A stretch of DNA of 64,000 nucleotides. Source: Gemmatimonas phototrophica. GTDB taxonomy: Bacteria; Gemmatimonadota; Gemmatimonadetes; Gemmatimonadales; Gemmatimonadaceae. The notes under the pieces were generated by a model. It searched no databases. It was not told where the DNA came from and worked only from the letters and a program-made list of their open reading frames with translations. Within the stretch, counting starts at the first letter, position 1; every line of letters starts with the position of its first letter. The stretch covers positions 1,116,001-1,180,000 of the forward strand of contig NZ_CP011454.1 in assembly GCF_000695095.2 (NCBI RefSeq), written 5' to 3'. Shown one piece after another: positions 37,501-46,125 of this stretch. A program made the position numbers and the translations under genes.

Positions 37501-37653
37501 GCATTGCCAGTCGTCGCGGTGAGCGGGTTTGCCGTGAATCCGGGCGCGCGCACGGAGCTGGATGCGCGACATGTGCCCTTCGTGGCGAAGCCGTTCACGA
37601 TGCAGGATTTACAACAGGCGATGGAGTTGGCCCGGGGGGCACGACGGGGCTGA
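34594..37653 (+). CDS. Multi-PAS hybrid sensor histidine kinase with receiver domain
   Basis: About 1019 residues from a TTG at 34594, or 1005 from the ATG at 34636. No signal peptide or transmembrane helix, so it is probably a soluble sensor. Up to five PAS-like modules span residues 15-635 (repeated 'D..G.I...N..AE...G....E..G' patterns). The phosphoacceptor is His660 in GGIGHDYNNLLTVI. The ATPase domain has DNARTAMP, DTGAGMSDD and GMGLASVHGMV. A C-terminal receiver carries the acidic pair VLLVDDDPM, phosphoacceptor Asp949 in VTDLTMPEMSG and the lysine in VAKPF. The HDYNN form of the H-box marks the orphan hybrid kinase group. The ligand is unknown. Confidence 0.92.
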   Translation: MPASASKRFADLLAMHDALGDALLVLDAGGRVSQANVRGASLLAALGAALGEVLPEAAGVSPTLQAWLRTGLRGEPTRPVRVDGAGEDDGPVHIWECTVVSPPGLPGATLVRGHEVTALVTRVEDSELALQNYRLLTAQMREMLFLVRVEGPGRFICETVNQAYLLVTGLREEDVVGRRPDEVLAPAEAAFAIARYEQAIRSQEPITYREEVLLPSGPLIVETRLSVRRDSDGRPTHLVGLARNVTDVEQAALALAASEARLRGVLDAGFDAFVIARAERGPDGRITDFVIIDVNAQACEMIARRREQIIGRSLLDVFPRSREWGLWEQCCMVVITHQPLETTQFAPTDDEPARWLQRQLVPVDTNAVAISSRDITQRQLERLALESSESRHRQLFETNGAIQLLVEFDTARIVDVNPAAEAFYGWPRATMREMYLTDLESIAIDHWRELTSGIATGTGLQLQRDHRIASGELRQVEAFIGVAEISERRLLHIIIQDISDRVRAERELRESEARFRAVIAGMREGVVLHDATGTIRVHNPSAERILGLTGDQVAGLVPVADDWQAVREDGSLWPLEERPAITALRTGKGQPRQLMGILRGDAEPVWLSVTADPLIRAGESRPYASVAVFTDVTETRASEERLRQAQKLEAVAQLAGGIGHDYNNLLTVIRGATGFLREGVGPTSPHLEDISAIERATERAEDLTRQLLAVGRRQMLRTESVELNQLLNVQLPIIRDEVPFSVMVKLELSPTPVAATIDRSRLLDALRALVDNARTAMPAGGMLVLRSAEVMRTHPHEPRDTRPRFFAMLEVRDTGAGMSDDIRARLFEPFFSTQPFGTSRGMGLASVHGMVHQSRGFLECESAPGEGTTLRLFFPLAGAPKTPAFSMPAVVQDVRAGGVLLVDDDPMLRDLGKRMLDRLSETVYVVESGAEALAFLASRASDVSVIVTDLTMPEMSGLELIEQLALHYPALPVVAVSGFAVNPGARTELDARHVPFVAKPFTMQDLQQAMELARGARRG

Positions 37654-37675
37654 GGGCCGTACGGCCACCAGCCCC
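37646..37675. terminator. Nested hairpin between convergent genes
   Basis: Outer arms GGGGCT / AGCCCC enclose a 12-bp palindrome GGCCGTACGGCC. It overlaps the stop of the kinase gene and faces tdk. No T-tract. Confidence 0.35.
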
Positions 37676-37712
37676 GCTCACCCCGTGTGCACGTCCCAGG
37701 CGTGGCGCATCG

Positions 37713-38324
37713 TCAGAGCAGGCTCTGTTGCGCCTCATCACGACGCGGGACCTGATGACAGGCCCGACAGCGCGCTTCATAGGAATCGGCCGCTCCCACC
37801 ATGATGGTGGGAGATTCATAAGGCGCCGGCTTCCCTTCAATTAGGCGTTGCGTGCGGCTGGCGGGTGACCCGCACAGCACACAGATGGCGTGCAGCTTGT
37901 CCACGACTTCGGCCATCGCCATCAGTTGCGGCATGGGGCCGAAGGGTTCGCCGCGGAAATCGGTGTCGATGCCCGCCATGATGACGCGACGGCCACGATC
38001 GGCCAGACTCGCCACCACGTTCACAATCCCGACGTCGAGAAACTGGACTTCGTCCACGGCGATCACCTGCGCCATGGGATCGAGGCGCAGCAGAATCTGC
38101 GATGACGAATCAACCGGGGTTGCCTCGAAGGTGCGTCGGTCGTGGCTCGAGACCGCCCAGAGGCCAGCGTAGCGATCGTCGAGATGCGACTTGAACACTT
38201 GCACGCGTTTGCGGGCAATCGTGGCGCGCCGGACTCGACGCAGCAGCTCTTCCGTCTTGCCGCTGAACATCGAGCCGGCGATGACCTCCATCCATCCACC
38301 GGATGCCTGAAAGCCGCCACTCAT
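37713..38324 (-). CDS. tdk: Thymidine kinase
   Basis: Salvages thymidine to dTMP. 203 residues of the type II (human TK1-like, tetrameric) group. P-loop GSMFSGKT at 17-24, the DDRY loop, [28 protein letters not shown] lasso region, and a four-cysteine zinc site (CVLC and CRAC). It is three nucleotides downstream of the DbpA-domain protein gene, so the two are co-transcribed. Confidence 0.95.
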   Translation of the reverse strand: MSGGFQASGGWMEVIAGSMFSGKTEELLRRVRRATIARKRVQVFKSHLDDRYAGLWAVSSHDRRTFEATPVDSSSQILLRLDPMAQVIAVDEVQFLDVGIVNVVASLADRGRRVIMAGIDTDFRGEPFGPMPQLMAMAEVVDKLHAICVLCGSPASRTQRLIEGKPAPYESPTIMVGAADSYEARCRACHQVPRRDEAQQSLL

Positions 38325-38327
38325 GGG

Positions 38328-40268
38328 TTACGCCTCGTCGTTCCGCTCGGGGGCGGGACCGGCCGGGCGTTCACGCTTGGCGTGCTTCATGCGCTCGGCA
38401 CGCTCCGACCACTCCGCACGATTTTCCGTGCGTTCGCCAATGGGACGATCGCCGAACGCGCGACGTTCATCGGAGGCGCGCGGCGGACGGTCGTTGCCAA
38501 ACTCACGACGCGGTCCACGCTCGCCGCCAGACGATGGACGGGCGGGCCGATCGCCACGGTCAAAGCTGCGGGCCGGACGATCGCCGCGATCGAAGCTGCG
38601 AGCCGGACGTTCACTGCGGTCGCCACCGAAGTCCCGGCGCGGGCCACGGTCACCACCGTCCCGGCGCGGACCACGGTCACCGCCCCCCGGGCGCGGACCG
38701 CGGTCACCGCCTTCGCGGCGCGGACCGCGATCGCCGAAGTCGCGGCGGGGGCCACGATCACCACCGCCGAACTCCCGGCGCGGCCCGCGGTCGCCAAAGC
38801 CACCACGCTCCGGACGGTCACTGCGCTCGTCAATGCGCGCGCTCAGACGCCGGCCACGCAATGTTGCGTTGGCCAACGCTTCAACCACCTTGTGCGCGTC
38901 GGCGGCATCCAGCTCGACCGTCGAGTGCGACTCGAACATTTCGACAGCGCCGATCTTCTCACCCGGGATACCCCCTTCGTTGGCAATCGCGCCAACAATG
39001 TCACCGACACGCACATTGTCGCGCTTGCCGGCGGCGAGGAACACGCGCTGCTTGCCCGCCGGCGCATCCGCGGCGGCATCCTTGGGCGTTTCGCGAATAG
39101 TGGACTTGGCGCCCGCCGTGGCGGCCTTGGCGCGGTTGGCCATGGCTTCGCGCTTGGCCCCTTCGTACAGGCGCAGGGCGGCGCAGGCGATTTCGAGCGA
39201 GTCGTTCGTTTCCAACAGCGGAGCGAGCAACGCCAACTCACTGGCGGATGCCGCTCCGTTGGCGAGCGTGGTGCGCAGCGCCGTGCGCAGCAGTTGCACC
39301 CGATCTTCCGCCGACGCCTTCTTGGGCGCGGGCGTCCAGGCTTCCGCCAGGTTGGCGGACATGCGACGGAACGCAGGCAGCTCATCGGGGAGGAGCAGCG
39401 CCACCGCGTCCACCGGGCGCATGGCGAGGGCATCGACCAGTGCGTCGTAGGTGGCCGGGGCCTCCCAGAGTACCGCCATGGCGACGTGCTGTGCGGTAGG
39501 CTGCCGAGTGACTTGCACACTCAGGCCATCCACCGGAATGCCGAGGCGGGCCAACGCGGCGGTGGCTTCTTCAATGCCAGCATCGGTTGCGGCGATGAGC
39601 ACCAGCGACGGCGGATCGGTTTCGTCGAGCACCAGACGCAGGGCGTCAGTGCGTCCGGCGGGTGAGGTAAGCACGAAGCGCGGCGTCACGGCCAACGGCG
39701 CGTCGCCCAGCAACAGGGCAGGCATGCGGCGGGCGCGACGGAGCTGGGCCTCAAGGAAGGCCTCCGTTTCCGGCGTTTCGCTATCGAGGGTGGCCACGCG
39801 GCTGACTTCAGCCGGGGCATCGCCCAACAGCGCCTGCAGGGTATCCCCGCCGTTGGCGGCCAGCATTTCGTCGAGGCCGACAATGACGACCGTCTGCAAC
39901 TGCTCGAGGTTGAGCGCGGCGCTGCGACGCAGCGCCAGCAGATCGGCCGGTGTGCCCGTGGCAATGGAGACGGGCGCCGCACCAAGGATTCGGCGCGCCC
40001 GCACGGCGCCAGTGACCGGCACGACGCGGATGGATGGATCGGCGAGCAGACGGCGGGCCTGGTCGGCCGCGGCCATGGCCTGCTCGATGGTGGGGGTGAT
40101 CACGAGGCACGCCGGTGCTCCCGTCTGGCCGCCCTCGCGGCTCCGTTCGACACCGGGGCGCATGGCCGCGGTCATCGTGCGCAAATCGGCGGGGCCTTGC
40201 AGCACCACATGCTGGCTCCGCGTCGCCCCTGGCGACGTCTCTTCCCGTTCCTGCTCGCTCACACCCAC
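38328..40268 (-). CDS. Degenerate DEAD-box-like protein with DbpA RNA-binding domain and RG-rich tail
   Basis: 646 residues from a GTG at 40268. Residues 50-370 keep the layout of two RecA-like helicase domains ([19 protein letters not shown] like motif Ia; [14 protein letters not shown] like the TPGR motif; [22 protein letters not shown] in the motif II region). The P-loop is absent, DEAD is replaced by LDEM, SAT is not recognisable and no HRxGR is seen. About residues 435-510 match the DbpA-type RNA-binding domain ([21 protein letters not shown]...RGRRLSARI). The last 135 residues are RGPRR(D/E)-FGG-type repeats. It is probably an RNA-binding protein without helicase activity. tdk follows directly. 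Confidence 0.75.
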   Translation of the reverse strand: MGVSEQEREETSPGATRSQHVVLQGPADLRTMTAAMRPGVERSREGGQTGAPACLVITPTIEQAMAAADQARRLLADPSIRVVPVTGAVRARRILGAAPVSIATGTPADLLALRRSAALNLEQLQTVVIVGLDEMLAANGGDTLQALLGDAPAEVSRVATLDSETPETEAFLEAQLRRARRMPALLLGDAPLAVTPRFVLTSPAGRTDALRLVLDETDPPSLVLIAATDAGIEEATAALARLGIPVDGLSVQVTRQPTAQHVAMAVLWEAPATYDALVDALAMRPVDAVALLLPDELPAFRRMSANLAEAWTPAPKKASAEDRVQLLRTALRTTLANGAASASELALLAPLLETNDSLEIACAALRLYEGAKREAMANRAKAATAGAKSTIRETPKDAAADAPAGKQRVFLAAGKRDNVRVGDIVGAIANEGGIPGEKIGAVEMFESHSTVELDAADAHKVVEALANATLRGRRLSARIDERSDRPERGGFGDRGPRREFGGGDRGPRRDFGDRGPRREGGDRGPRPGGGDRGPRRDGGDRGPRRDFGGDRSERPARSFDRGDRPARSFDRGDRPARPSSGGERGPRREFGNDRPPRASDERRAFGDRPIGERTENRAEWSERAERMKHAKRERPAGPAPERNDEA

Positions 40269-40344
40269 CCCATCAGTTGTTAGTCAGCCCGGCGGTCCAA
40301 CCACCGGTATATGCGCCCCCATGGCGCTGCCCGTCCGTCATGGC

Positions 40345-40363
40345 GCGTGCTCCCGGAGCACGC
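40345..40363. promoter_or_regulatory. 19-bp palindromic site in a divergent promoter region
   Basis: GCGTGCTCC-C-GGAGCACGC, perfect 9-bp arms with a 1-bp centre, between the divergent DbpA-domain gene and the aminotransferase gene. The centre is too tight for a stable hairpin, so it looks more like a binding site for a dimeric regulator. Confidence 0.4.
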
Positions 40364-40479
40364 TTAATTGCCTCGCAGCTATCCTGACGATCCGTCCCGG
40401 TTCCCCGACCTACAGGCCAAACCGGTCTGACAAAGCTAGTCGATTCCGGCCCCAATACCACTCCGAGCCACTGCTCGTC

Positions 40480-41691
40480 ATGCCGCTGTCCTTCCAGCCG
40501 TCCCCGAACATTACCCGACTCAAGGAATCCGCCACGTTGGCCGTGGCGGCCAAAGCCCGCGCCTTGAAGGCGCAGGGGATTCCCGTGATCGATCTCGGGG
40601 CAGGGGAGCCGGATTTTGATACGCCGCCCTTTATCCGGCAGGCGGCCGCCAAGGCCATGGAGGCAGGGGCCACGCGGTACACCAATACCGAAGGCATTCT
40701 GCCGCTGCGCGAGGCCATTGCCGCCGACGCCAATCGCATCCAGGTGCAGGGCGCACCGGTCACGGCGTCGGAAGTGGTGGTCTCCAACGGATCCAAGCAG
40801 TCGCTCTACAACGCCTGTGTCTGCTGCTTTGGCCCCGGCGATGATGTGCTGATCCCGATTCCGTCGTGGACCAGCTACTTCGAAATGGTGGAACTGTCGC
40901 GCGCCAATGCCGTTCCCGTGCTGGGTGATCCAGCCAACTCCCTCAAAGTGACCGCCGCGATGCTCGCGGCGGCCGGGACGCCGCGCACGAAGGGGGTGAT
41001 GATCAATTCGCCCAGCAACCCCACGGGGGCGGTGTATTCGCGCACTGAGTTGGCGGACATTCTGGCGCTGGCTGCGGAACGGGGATGGTGGGTGATTGCC
41101 GACGAGATCTATCTGCGCATCGACTACCATGGCGACGCCGTCTCGGCGCTCGAAGTGGCGACGTCGCGCGACAATCTCATCGTGATCAATGGCGTGGCCA
41201 AAGCGTACGCCATGACCGGCTGGCGCATTGGGTGGAGCATTGCGCCCGTCGCTGTGTCCAAGGCTATGACCAACTTCCAGGGGCACACGACATCCAATGC
41301 CGCCGCGGTGTCGCAGCATGCCGCACTCGCGGCGCTGGCGGAGCGCGAACAGGCCGATGCGGCCGTGTCGGAGATGGTGGCCGCGTTCCGTCGCCGGCGT
41401 GATGCCGTGGTGCAGGCGTTGTCCGCTTTTCCGACGGTGCAGTACGTACAGCCGGCTGGTGCGTTCTACATCTACGTCAATGTGGACGGCTTTCGCGGCG
41501 CCGCTGATCCCGGCGCGGCCTTTGCCGCGGCAGTGCTTGAGGAGTATCAGGTGGCCATTGTTCCGGGCAGTGCATTCGGCACGCCCAACTGGATTCGCGC
41601 CAGCTACGCCACAACCGATGCCATTGCCGTGGAAGGCGTCACGCGCATTGCCACGTGCCTGACGGCAGCAGCCAAGGAGACGACACGATGA
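40480..41691 (+). CDS. Pyridoxal-phosphate aminotransferase (aspartate aminotransferase-like, class I)
   Basis: 403 residues. Fold-type I aminotransferase of the Igamma/aspartate subgroup: IPVIDLGAGEPDFDTPP near the start, RYTNTEGILPLREAI, VMINSPSNPTGAVYS, DEIYLRIDYHG, and the PLP lysine in NGVAKAYAMTGWRIGW. An exact substrate cannot be fixed from sequence; Asp/oxaloacetate is likely. ATG at 40480; in-frame codons upstream belong to the divergent gene's region. It overlaps the next gene by 4 nt. Confidence 0.92.
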   Translation: MPLSFQPSPNITRLKESATLAVAAKARALKAQGIPVIDLGAGEPDFDTPPFIRQAAAKAMEAGATRYTNTEGILPLREAIAADANRIQVQGAPVTASEVVVSNGSKQSLYNACVCCFGPGDDVLIPIPSWTSYFEMVELSRANAVPVLGDPANSLKVTAAMLAAAGTPRTKGVMINSPSNPTGAVYSRTELADILALAAERGWWVIADEIYLRIDYHGDAVSALEVATSRDNLIVINGVAKAYAMTGWRIGWSIAPVAVSKAMTNFQGHTTSNAAAVSQHAALAALAEREQADAAVSEMVAAFRRRRDAVVQALSAFPTVQYVQPAGAFYIYVNVDGFRGAADPGAAFAAAVLEEYQVAIVPGSAFGTPNWIRASYATTDAIAVEGVTRIATCLTAAAKETTR

Positions 41692-41966
41692 TCACGACGA
41701 TTGTGCTGGTGCAGGCGGATCCCAAGAGTATCCCCGAGTGTGCGACGGCGCTGGCGGGGATTGACGGTGTTGCCGAGGTGTACTCGGTGTCAGGGGCGTG
41801 GGATCTGGTCGCCATTGTCCGCGTGCCGGATCTGGAAAAGATCGCCACCGTGGTGACCCAGGAATTCGCCAAGGTGCCCGGCATTCAGCGCACCCAGACC
41901 CTCACGGCGTTCCGGACGTACAGCAAGGGCGATCTCGAACAGGCGTGGGATATTGGCGTGGAGTAG
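41688..41966 (+). CDS. Stand-alone Lrp/AsnC ligand-binding (RAM) domain protein
   Basis: 92 residues consisting only of the alpha-beta sandwich RAM domain: MITTIVLVQADP, VAEVYSVSGAWDLVAIVRVPD and GIQRTQTLTAFRTYSK match the Lrp/AsnC C-terminal domain. The DNA-binding half is absent. The ATG overlaps the aminotransferase stop (ATGA), suggesting it senses an amino acid and acts on the enzyme or another regulator; that is inference. Confidence 0.88.
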   Translation: MITTIVLVQADPKSIPECATALAGIDGVAEVYSVSGAWDLVAIVRVPDLEKIATVVTQEFAKVPGIQRTQTLTAFRTYSKGDLEQAWDIGVE

Positions 41967-42016
41967 GGCGTCTCGCCCGTACCCCGGGCGGTCGCTGCGG
42001 CCCGCGTTGACGCGGC

Positions 42017-42970
42017 CTAGCCCACGCAGCGCGTGCGTTCGTAGGTGAACGCGGCAATCCACGTGTCACCTTCGTAGCGGTAGCTGTACGTCACGAGTTC
42101 GGCCCGCGGGATTTTTTCTCCCAGTCCGAAGAACAGCTCGGCCCGTCCATCGCCGTCGCCATCCAATGCGCCAAGAAACCGTTTGCGTGGCGCAATGCGA
42201 CTGGAACTCACGTCGGCAATGATGAGGGATGGCTTGTAGCCGTAAATGCCCTTGTCGAGCACCACAATGAGCTGACGGGGCCGTTCCGCGAGTCGCGTGG
42301 CCCCCTCCGGAAGCTCTTCCGGATCTTCGTACGTAACCACGATGGTGGGACTGCGGGTGGCGCCCGTGCCGACGACCGCCACATCGCGGCGATAGCGCGA
42401 CATTTTTGACAGCGGTACGCCAGAAGACGGTGCCACCAGGGTCGTGACCACGTTCATCACATCCTGCAATTCCCCCTCACCAATACCGTTGGGTACCGTG
42501 CGCAGTGGCGTCCGGCCGCTGGTGAGCAGGTGTACGCCGTCGGGAATGCTCATGGCGGCTCCCGGCAGGAGCAGATTGCATCCGGGCAGTGAGTCGAGCG
42601 GGGTCCCTTCCCACATGCCCCGACTGCTACGGATCGGCGACAGCGCTTCGCTCCCCCGATAGGGCACAAACGCGCTTCCCGCTTGCATAGACTGCACATC
42701 CAGAGCACGCCATCCCCGACCGGTCAGCGTCAGAGCGCGCAAGCCGTTGGCGCCCACCGTGGCAAAGGGAACGGCGCGCGCGCCATCGGCAGTGCGTACG
42801 GCGCGAAACAGGACCATGGGCTGTCGCGCCAACACCGTGCTGTCGTTTTGCCAGGCGTTGTCGACCGGGGGCGGATTCAGGGCGCTCTTGATGCGGTCGC
42901 ACCCGGTCAGTGAGAACAGGGCGGCCAGCAGCGTGCCGGAGGCGAGGCGGATTCGTGGAGGACAGATCAC
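42017..42970 (-). CDS. Lipoprotein, unknown function
   Basis: About 317 residues from a GTG at 42970, or 329 from a GTG at 43006. A lipobox (FSLTGC) follows a short hydrophobic helix. The body is beta-rich, and one stretch, LDGDGDGRAELFFGLG near the C-terminus, is an acidic loop like the calcium-binding DxDxDG loops of FG-GAP/VCBS repeats. No family recognised. It is divergent from the NurA-HerA-SbcDC cluster. Confidence 0.75.
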   Translation of the reverse strand: MICPPRIRLASGTLLAALFSLTGCDRIKSALNPPPVDNAWQNDSTVLARQPMVLFRAVRTADGARAVPFATVGANGLRALTLTGRGWRALDVQSMQAGSAFVPYRGSEALSPIRSSRGMWEGTPLDSLPGCNLLLPGAAMSIPDGVHLLTSGRTPLRTVPNGIGEGELQDVMNVVTTLVAPSSGVPLSKMSRYRRDVAVVGTGATRSPTIVVTYEDPEELPEGATRLAERPRQLIVVLDKGIYGYKPSLIIADVSSSRIAPRKRFLGALDGDGDGRAELFFGLGEKIPRAELVTYSYRYEGDTWIAAFTYERTRCVG

Positions 42971-43069
42971 ACAGGCAGTTTCGTTCAGCCGGACCCGGAA
43001 GTCCACCGGTCAGCCATTCGCGGGGGCAGCTGAGTTGTGCCCGGCCCGCTGCCGCGCTAGCCTGTCCAC

Positions 43070-44137
43070 GTGACCTCCGTTGTACCAGTTGCCCACCCGA
43101 CGCCCCCTGAGGCGTCCGTCCATTCGGCGACGCTCACCGCCACCCTGCGGGCGCTGCGTCCGCTGCTGGCGGATCTGAATACCGCCCCGTTCGCCGATGG
43201 CGCCCCACTGGAGCGGCTGGTGATGCGGGCCGACACGCCGGTGGTGTCGTCGTGTCTCCCGCTCGAACCGGCGGGCGCAAAGGCGGTCGCCCCACGCGCC
43301 ACCCCGCTGGTCGCGGCGTTTCTTGACGGCATTCAGCGCAGCCGCGTGGTGGCTTATGCAGATGGCACGCCGCTCATTTTCGCGACCGTGGCAGCGGCGG
43401 TCCGGCAACGCACCAACGGCCACCTGGAGTCATGGGCGCTACCCCAGGTCCGTCGTCTCCTGTTGGCCTCCCGGGAAGCATTGGGGACGGCCCGGTGGGA
43501 ACAGCTGGTGGCGGCCGGTGTGGCGGTGGTGGATGTGGCGGACCACGGAGCTCCCGATGGCGAGCAGCACGAGGGGCTCTGGCACCCGCATGCATTGCGG
43601 GCCCGCGCGTTGGAGTTGGTGGCGCTGGAACGCGAACACCTCGAGCGACAGTTGGCGGCACAGTGGTGTGCCGAGGAAACGCGCTGGTTGTGGATTGACG
43701 GCGGCATCGCCGGCAACCTTGCACTGAGCGCCTCCAGCCCGGCCTTTGGTGTGGTCAAGTCACACAACACGCTCTACGGCGATGCCGCCGCGATTCGTCA
43801 GGTGCTGGCCCTTCGCGAAGGCGAACGCTCACCCGCGTTTCTGGTGGGATATCGTCCTCGGCAGGCGGTCGCCAGCTGGTATCTCCGCCTACGCGCTGCC
43901 GCGCACGGCGATCCGTTGTTCGGACTGGTGCGGGTGGAAGTCGCGCCGCCTGCCGAGGTCGCACACGGTAACGGTGGGCACGCGCAGCAGGCGGCGTTTA
44001 CCGCGCTCTGCGATGAACTGTCGTCTGCCATTGTGTTGGAACGTCATCCGGTGTCGCTGCCCGATGCGCGCTGGGATACACTCGCCTACGGCGTGCACGC
44101 CGTGGAAACTTACCTGCAAGCCCTGGTCGGTCCGTGA
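43070..44137 (+). CDS. nurA: NurA-like nuclease
   Basis: 355 residues from a GTG at 43070. I assign it to the NurA nuclease family from family features, the first Asp strand (LVAAFLDGIQRSRVVAYADG), a second acidic strand (WLWIDGGIAGN), GVVKSHNTLYGD, WYLRLRAAAHGDPLFGLVRVEV and the C-terminal DARWDTLAYGVHAVETYL, and from its position directly before a HerA-like ATPase gene, overlapping it by 4 nt (GTGA). NurA proteins are 5'-3' exonuclease/endonucleases that load onto a HerA hexamer to resect DNA ends. Sequence similarity within this family is low, so a profile search is needed to confirm it. Confidence 0.65.
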   Translation: MTSVVPVAHPTPPEASVHSATLTATLRALRPLLADLNTAPFADGAPLERLVMRADTPVVSSCLPLEPAGAKAVAPRATPLVAAFLDGIQRSRVVAYADGTPLIFATVAAAVRQRTNGHLESWALPQVRRLLLASREALGTARWEQLVAAGVAVVDVADHGAPDGEQHEGLWHPHALRARALELVALEREHLERQLAAQWCAEETRWLWIDGGIAGNLALSASSPAFGVVKSHNTLYGDAAAIRQVLALREGERSPAFLVGYRPRQAVASWYLRLRAAAHGDPLFGLVRVEVAPPAEVAHGNGGHAQQAAFTALCDELSSAIVLERHPVSLPDARWDTLAYGVHAVETYLQALVGP

Positions 44138-46125
44138 CGCACTCTCTGGTGCCCTCTCCCGTTGCGCCGTCGCGGTTGCCGCTTGGCCGTGTGGTGGCCA
44201 CGGAACGCAAGCCGAACACACCGCACGAGTTTCACTTCTGGACCGCCATTGATGCCCCGATCGGGATTGGCACCATTGTGCGCGTCGAAGGCACGACACC
44301 GGTGGAGTCCACGATCCCGCAGGTGTACGGTGTCGTGATGGAAGGGTTCAGCTATTCCGACCTGCAATCCCCGCTGCATGACGTACTGGGCTACGACGGA
44401 CAGCCCGCCGGCGGCGTGGTGGTGCCCACAGACCGCACCGAAATCCGCCTGTACACGGCACAGGTGCTGCGGCACCTGCCGGAAGAGCCGTTGCAGCCGG
44501 TCCCGCTCGGTCGCGTGTATCTGGCCGAGGATCACGATGTCGCGATGGCCCTCCGAATGGACGGCTACATCGCGGGGAGTGCCGCGACCGGCATTCCCGT
44601 GGGGGTCTATCGGGCCGGCGGGATGAAATCGCCCATTTTTCTTGACGCGGATTTTCTCGTCGGGCCCGAAGCCGCCCATCTGAATATTTCCGGCGTGTCC
44701 GGTCTCGCGACCAAAACGAGCGCGATCGAGTGGTTGCTGCAGTCGACCTTCGCGCACTTTCCGTCCCATCGCGGAACGGTCGCCGCGGTGTGTTTCAACG
44801 TGAAAGGTCCGGATCTGTGTTTCTTGGACCAGCCCGGGACGTTGGAAGAGAGCGACCGCGATATGTACGAACTGCTGGGGGTGCCTCCCACGCCTTTCCA
44901 GCAGGTGCGCTACTTCGCGCCGTACACAGCGCGTGGTTATGCGCTCAATACCTTGCGTTCCAATGAGGCACTTGCCGACACGGTGACGCCACTCACGTGG
45001 GGCCTCTCGGAAGTCCTGCAGTTTGCCGAGGTGCTGCTGAACAAGGATGATGTGGACGCCAAGGCCGACGCGCTCATCGACTTTATTCGTGAACGGGTGG
45101 TGGGCAAGGAGTTCGACGAGGCGGGTTTCTCACGCACCCATCGGGTACATTCCTTCGCCGATCTCGATGCGTGGTTCCGTGAAGTCCTGCGCAAGTTGGA
45201 AGACTCCAACGGTGATACCTGGCGTACCCATCACGCGGCCACCATCCGCAAGGTCCGCAACCGTCTGTCCAATCTCTCCACGCGCTGTGCCGGATTGGTC
45301 ACTGACGACGGATTGGCCTCGGATCTCCCTTTCGGGAGCTTCGAGGACCGCGTGGTGTACGTGGTGGATGTGGCCAACGTGGAAGAAGACGCGCAGAATC
45401 TGGTGTTCGCCCGGGTTGTCTCGAAGCTGCGCGAGCATCTCGAACGGCGCGATCTGGGCGTGGACCATGTGATCGTCTTCGTGGACGAACTCAACAAGTA
45501 TGCACCGCACGACGGTCCCGAGACATATGTGCGGAAGATGCTGCTCGATATCGCCGAACGTGGTCGCTACCTGGGGTTGGTGCTCTTTGGTGCGGAGCAA
45601 TTCCGCTCGCAGGTCCATCGGCGGGTGGTGGGCAATGCGGGGACGACCCTGTACGGTCGCATGGATGCCGACGAACTGGCCACTCCGGGGTACCAGGTGC
45701 TCAGCCCTGCGGTGAAGGCCCGTCTGGCCACGCTAGATAAGGGTCAACTCATGGTGCGTCATCCGCACTTCACGCAACCCGTCTTCATCCGATTCCCGAG
45801 GCCGGCGGTGATGACCGGTCGCGAAGGGGTGGAGCGCTTTCCGCAGGCGCCCGAGCCAACGGCGGCCCAGGCCGTGACGCGGGATCTTCGGCGCCTCGAC
45901 CCGAGTATCGAACTCGGTTGGGTGCAGCAAACCATTCTGCTGTACGATGAACCTGTTGTCCTCGCCGCCCGGAATGCCGTGATGCGTACCCGTCCCGATG
46001 CTGTCAAAAGTGCCTTTGTCCGCGAACTCCAGCGCCGGGCCGTCCCCACGGCCCGCGACGCTGAGGCTGTCGTGCATCGGCCGCGGGCCATCCGCCCATT
46101 CTCTGCCGACGAATACGGCGGGTGA
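44134..46125 (+). CDS. herA: HerA-like hexameric DNA-translocating ATPase
   Basis: 663 residues. An N-terminal HAS-barrel-like domain (PLGRVVATERKPNTPHEFHFW) precedes a FtsK/HerA-type RecA core. The Walker A region reads ISGVSGLATKTSAIEW, where Thr stands in place of the Gly before the P-loop Lys. The Walker B is VIVFVDELNKYAP. Further conserved parts: DIAERGRYLGLVLFGAEQFRSQVH and TTLYGRMDADEL. Expected to form a hexameric ring that pumps DNA and pairs with NurA. Overlaps both neighbours by 4 nt. It could act in double-strand-break resection with SbcCD or in defence; both are inference. Confidence 0.82.
   Translation: MTHSLVPSPVAPSRLPLGRVVATERKPNTPHEFHFWTAIDAPIGIGTIVRVEGTTPVESTIPQVYGVVMEGFSYSDLQSPLHDVLGYDGQPAGGVVVPTDRTEIRLYTAQVLRHLPEEPLQPVPLGRVYLAEDHDVAMALRMDGYIAGSAATGIPVGVYRAGGMKSPIFLDADFLVGPEAAHLNISGVSGLATKTSAIEWLLQSTFAHFPSHRGTVAAVCFNVKGPDLCFLDQPGTLEESDRDMYELLGVPPTPFQQVRYFAPYTARGYALNTLRSNEALADTVTPLTWGLSEVLQFAEVLLNKDDVDAKADALIDFIRERVVGKEFDEAGFSRTHRVHSFADLDAWFREVLRKLEDSNGDTWRTHHAATIRKVRNRLSNLSTRCAGLVTDDGLASDLPFGSFEDRVVYVVDVANVEEDAQNLVFARVVSKLREHLERRDLGVDHVIVFVDELNKYAPHDGPETYVRKMLLDIAERGRYLGLVLFGAEQFRSQVHRRVVGNAGTTLYGRMDADELATPGYQVLSPAVKARLATLDKGQLMVRHPHFTQPVFIRFPRPAVMTGREGVERFPQAPEPTAAQAVTRDLRRLDPSIELGWVQQTILLYDEPVVLAARNAVMRTRPDAVKSAFVRELQRRAVPTARDAEAVVHRPRAIRPFSADEYGG

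Noticed and set aside
38510-38800. CRISPR-like direct repeats (CGGxCCACGGTCACC-type)
   Set aside because: Repeats are contiguous and codon-phased, encoding the RG-rich tail; no unique spacers.
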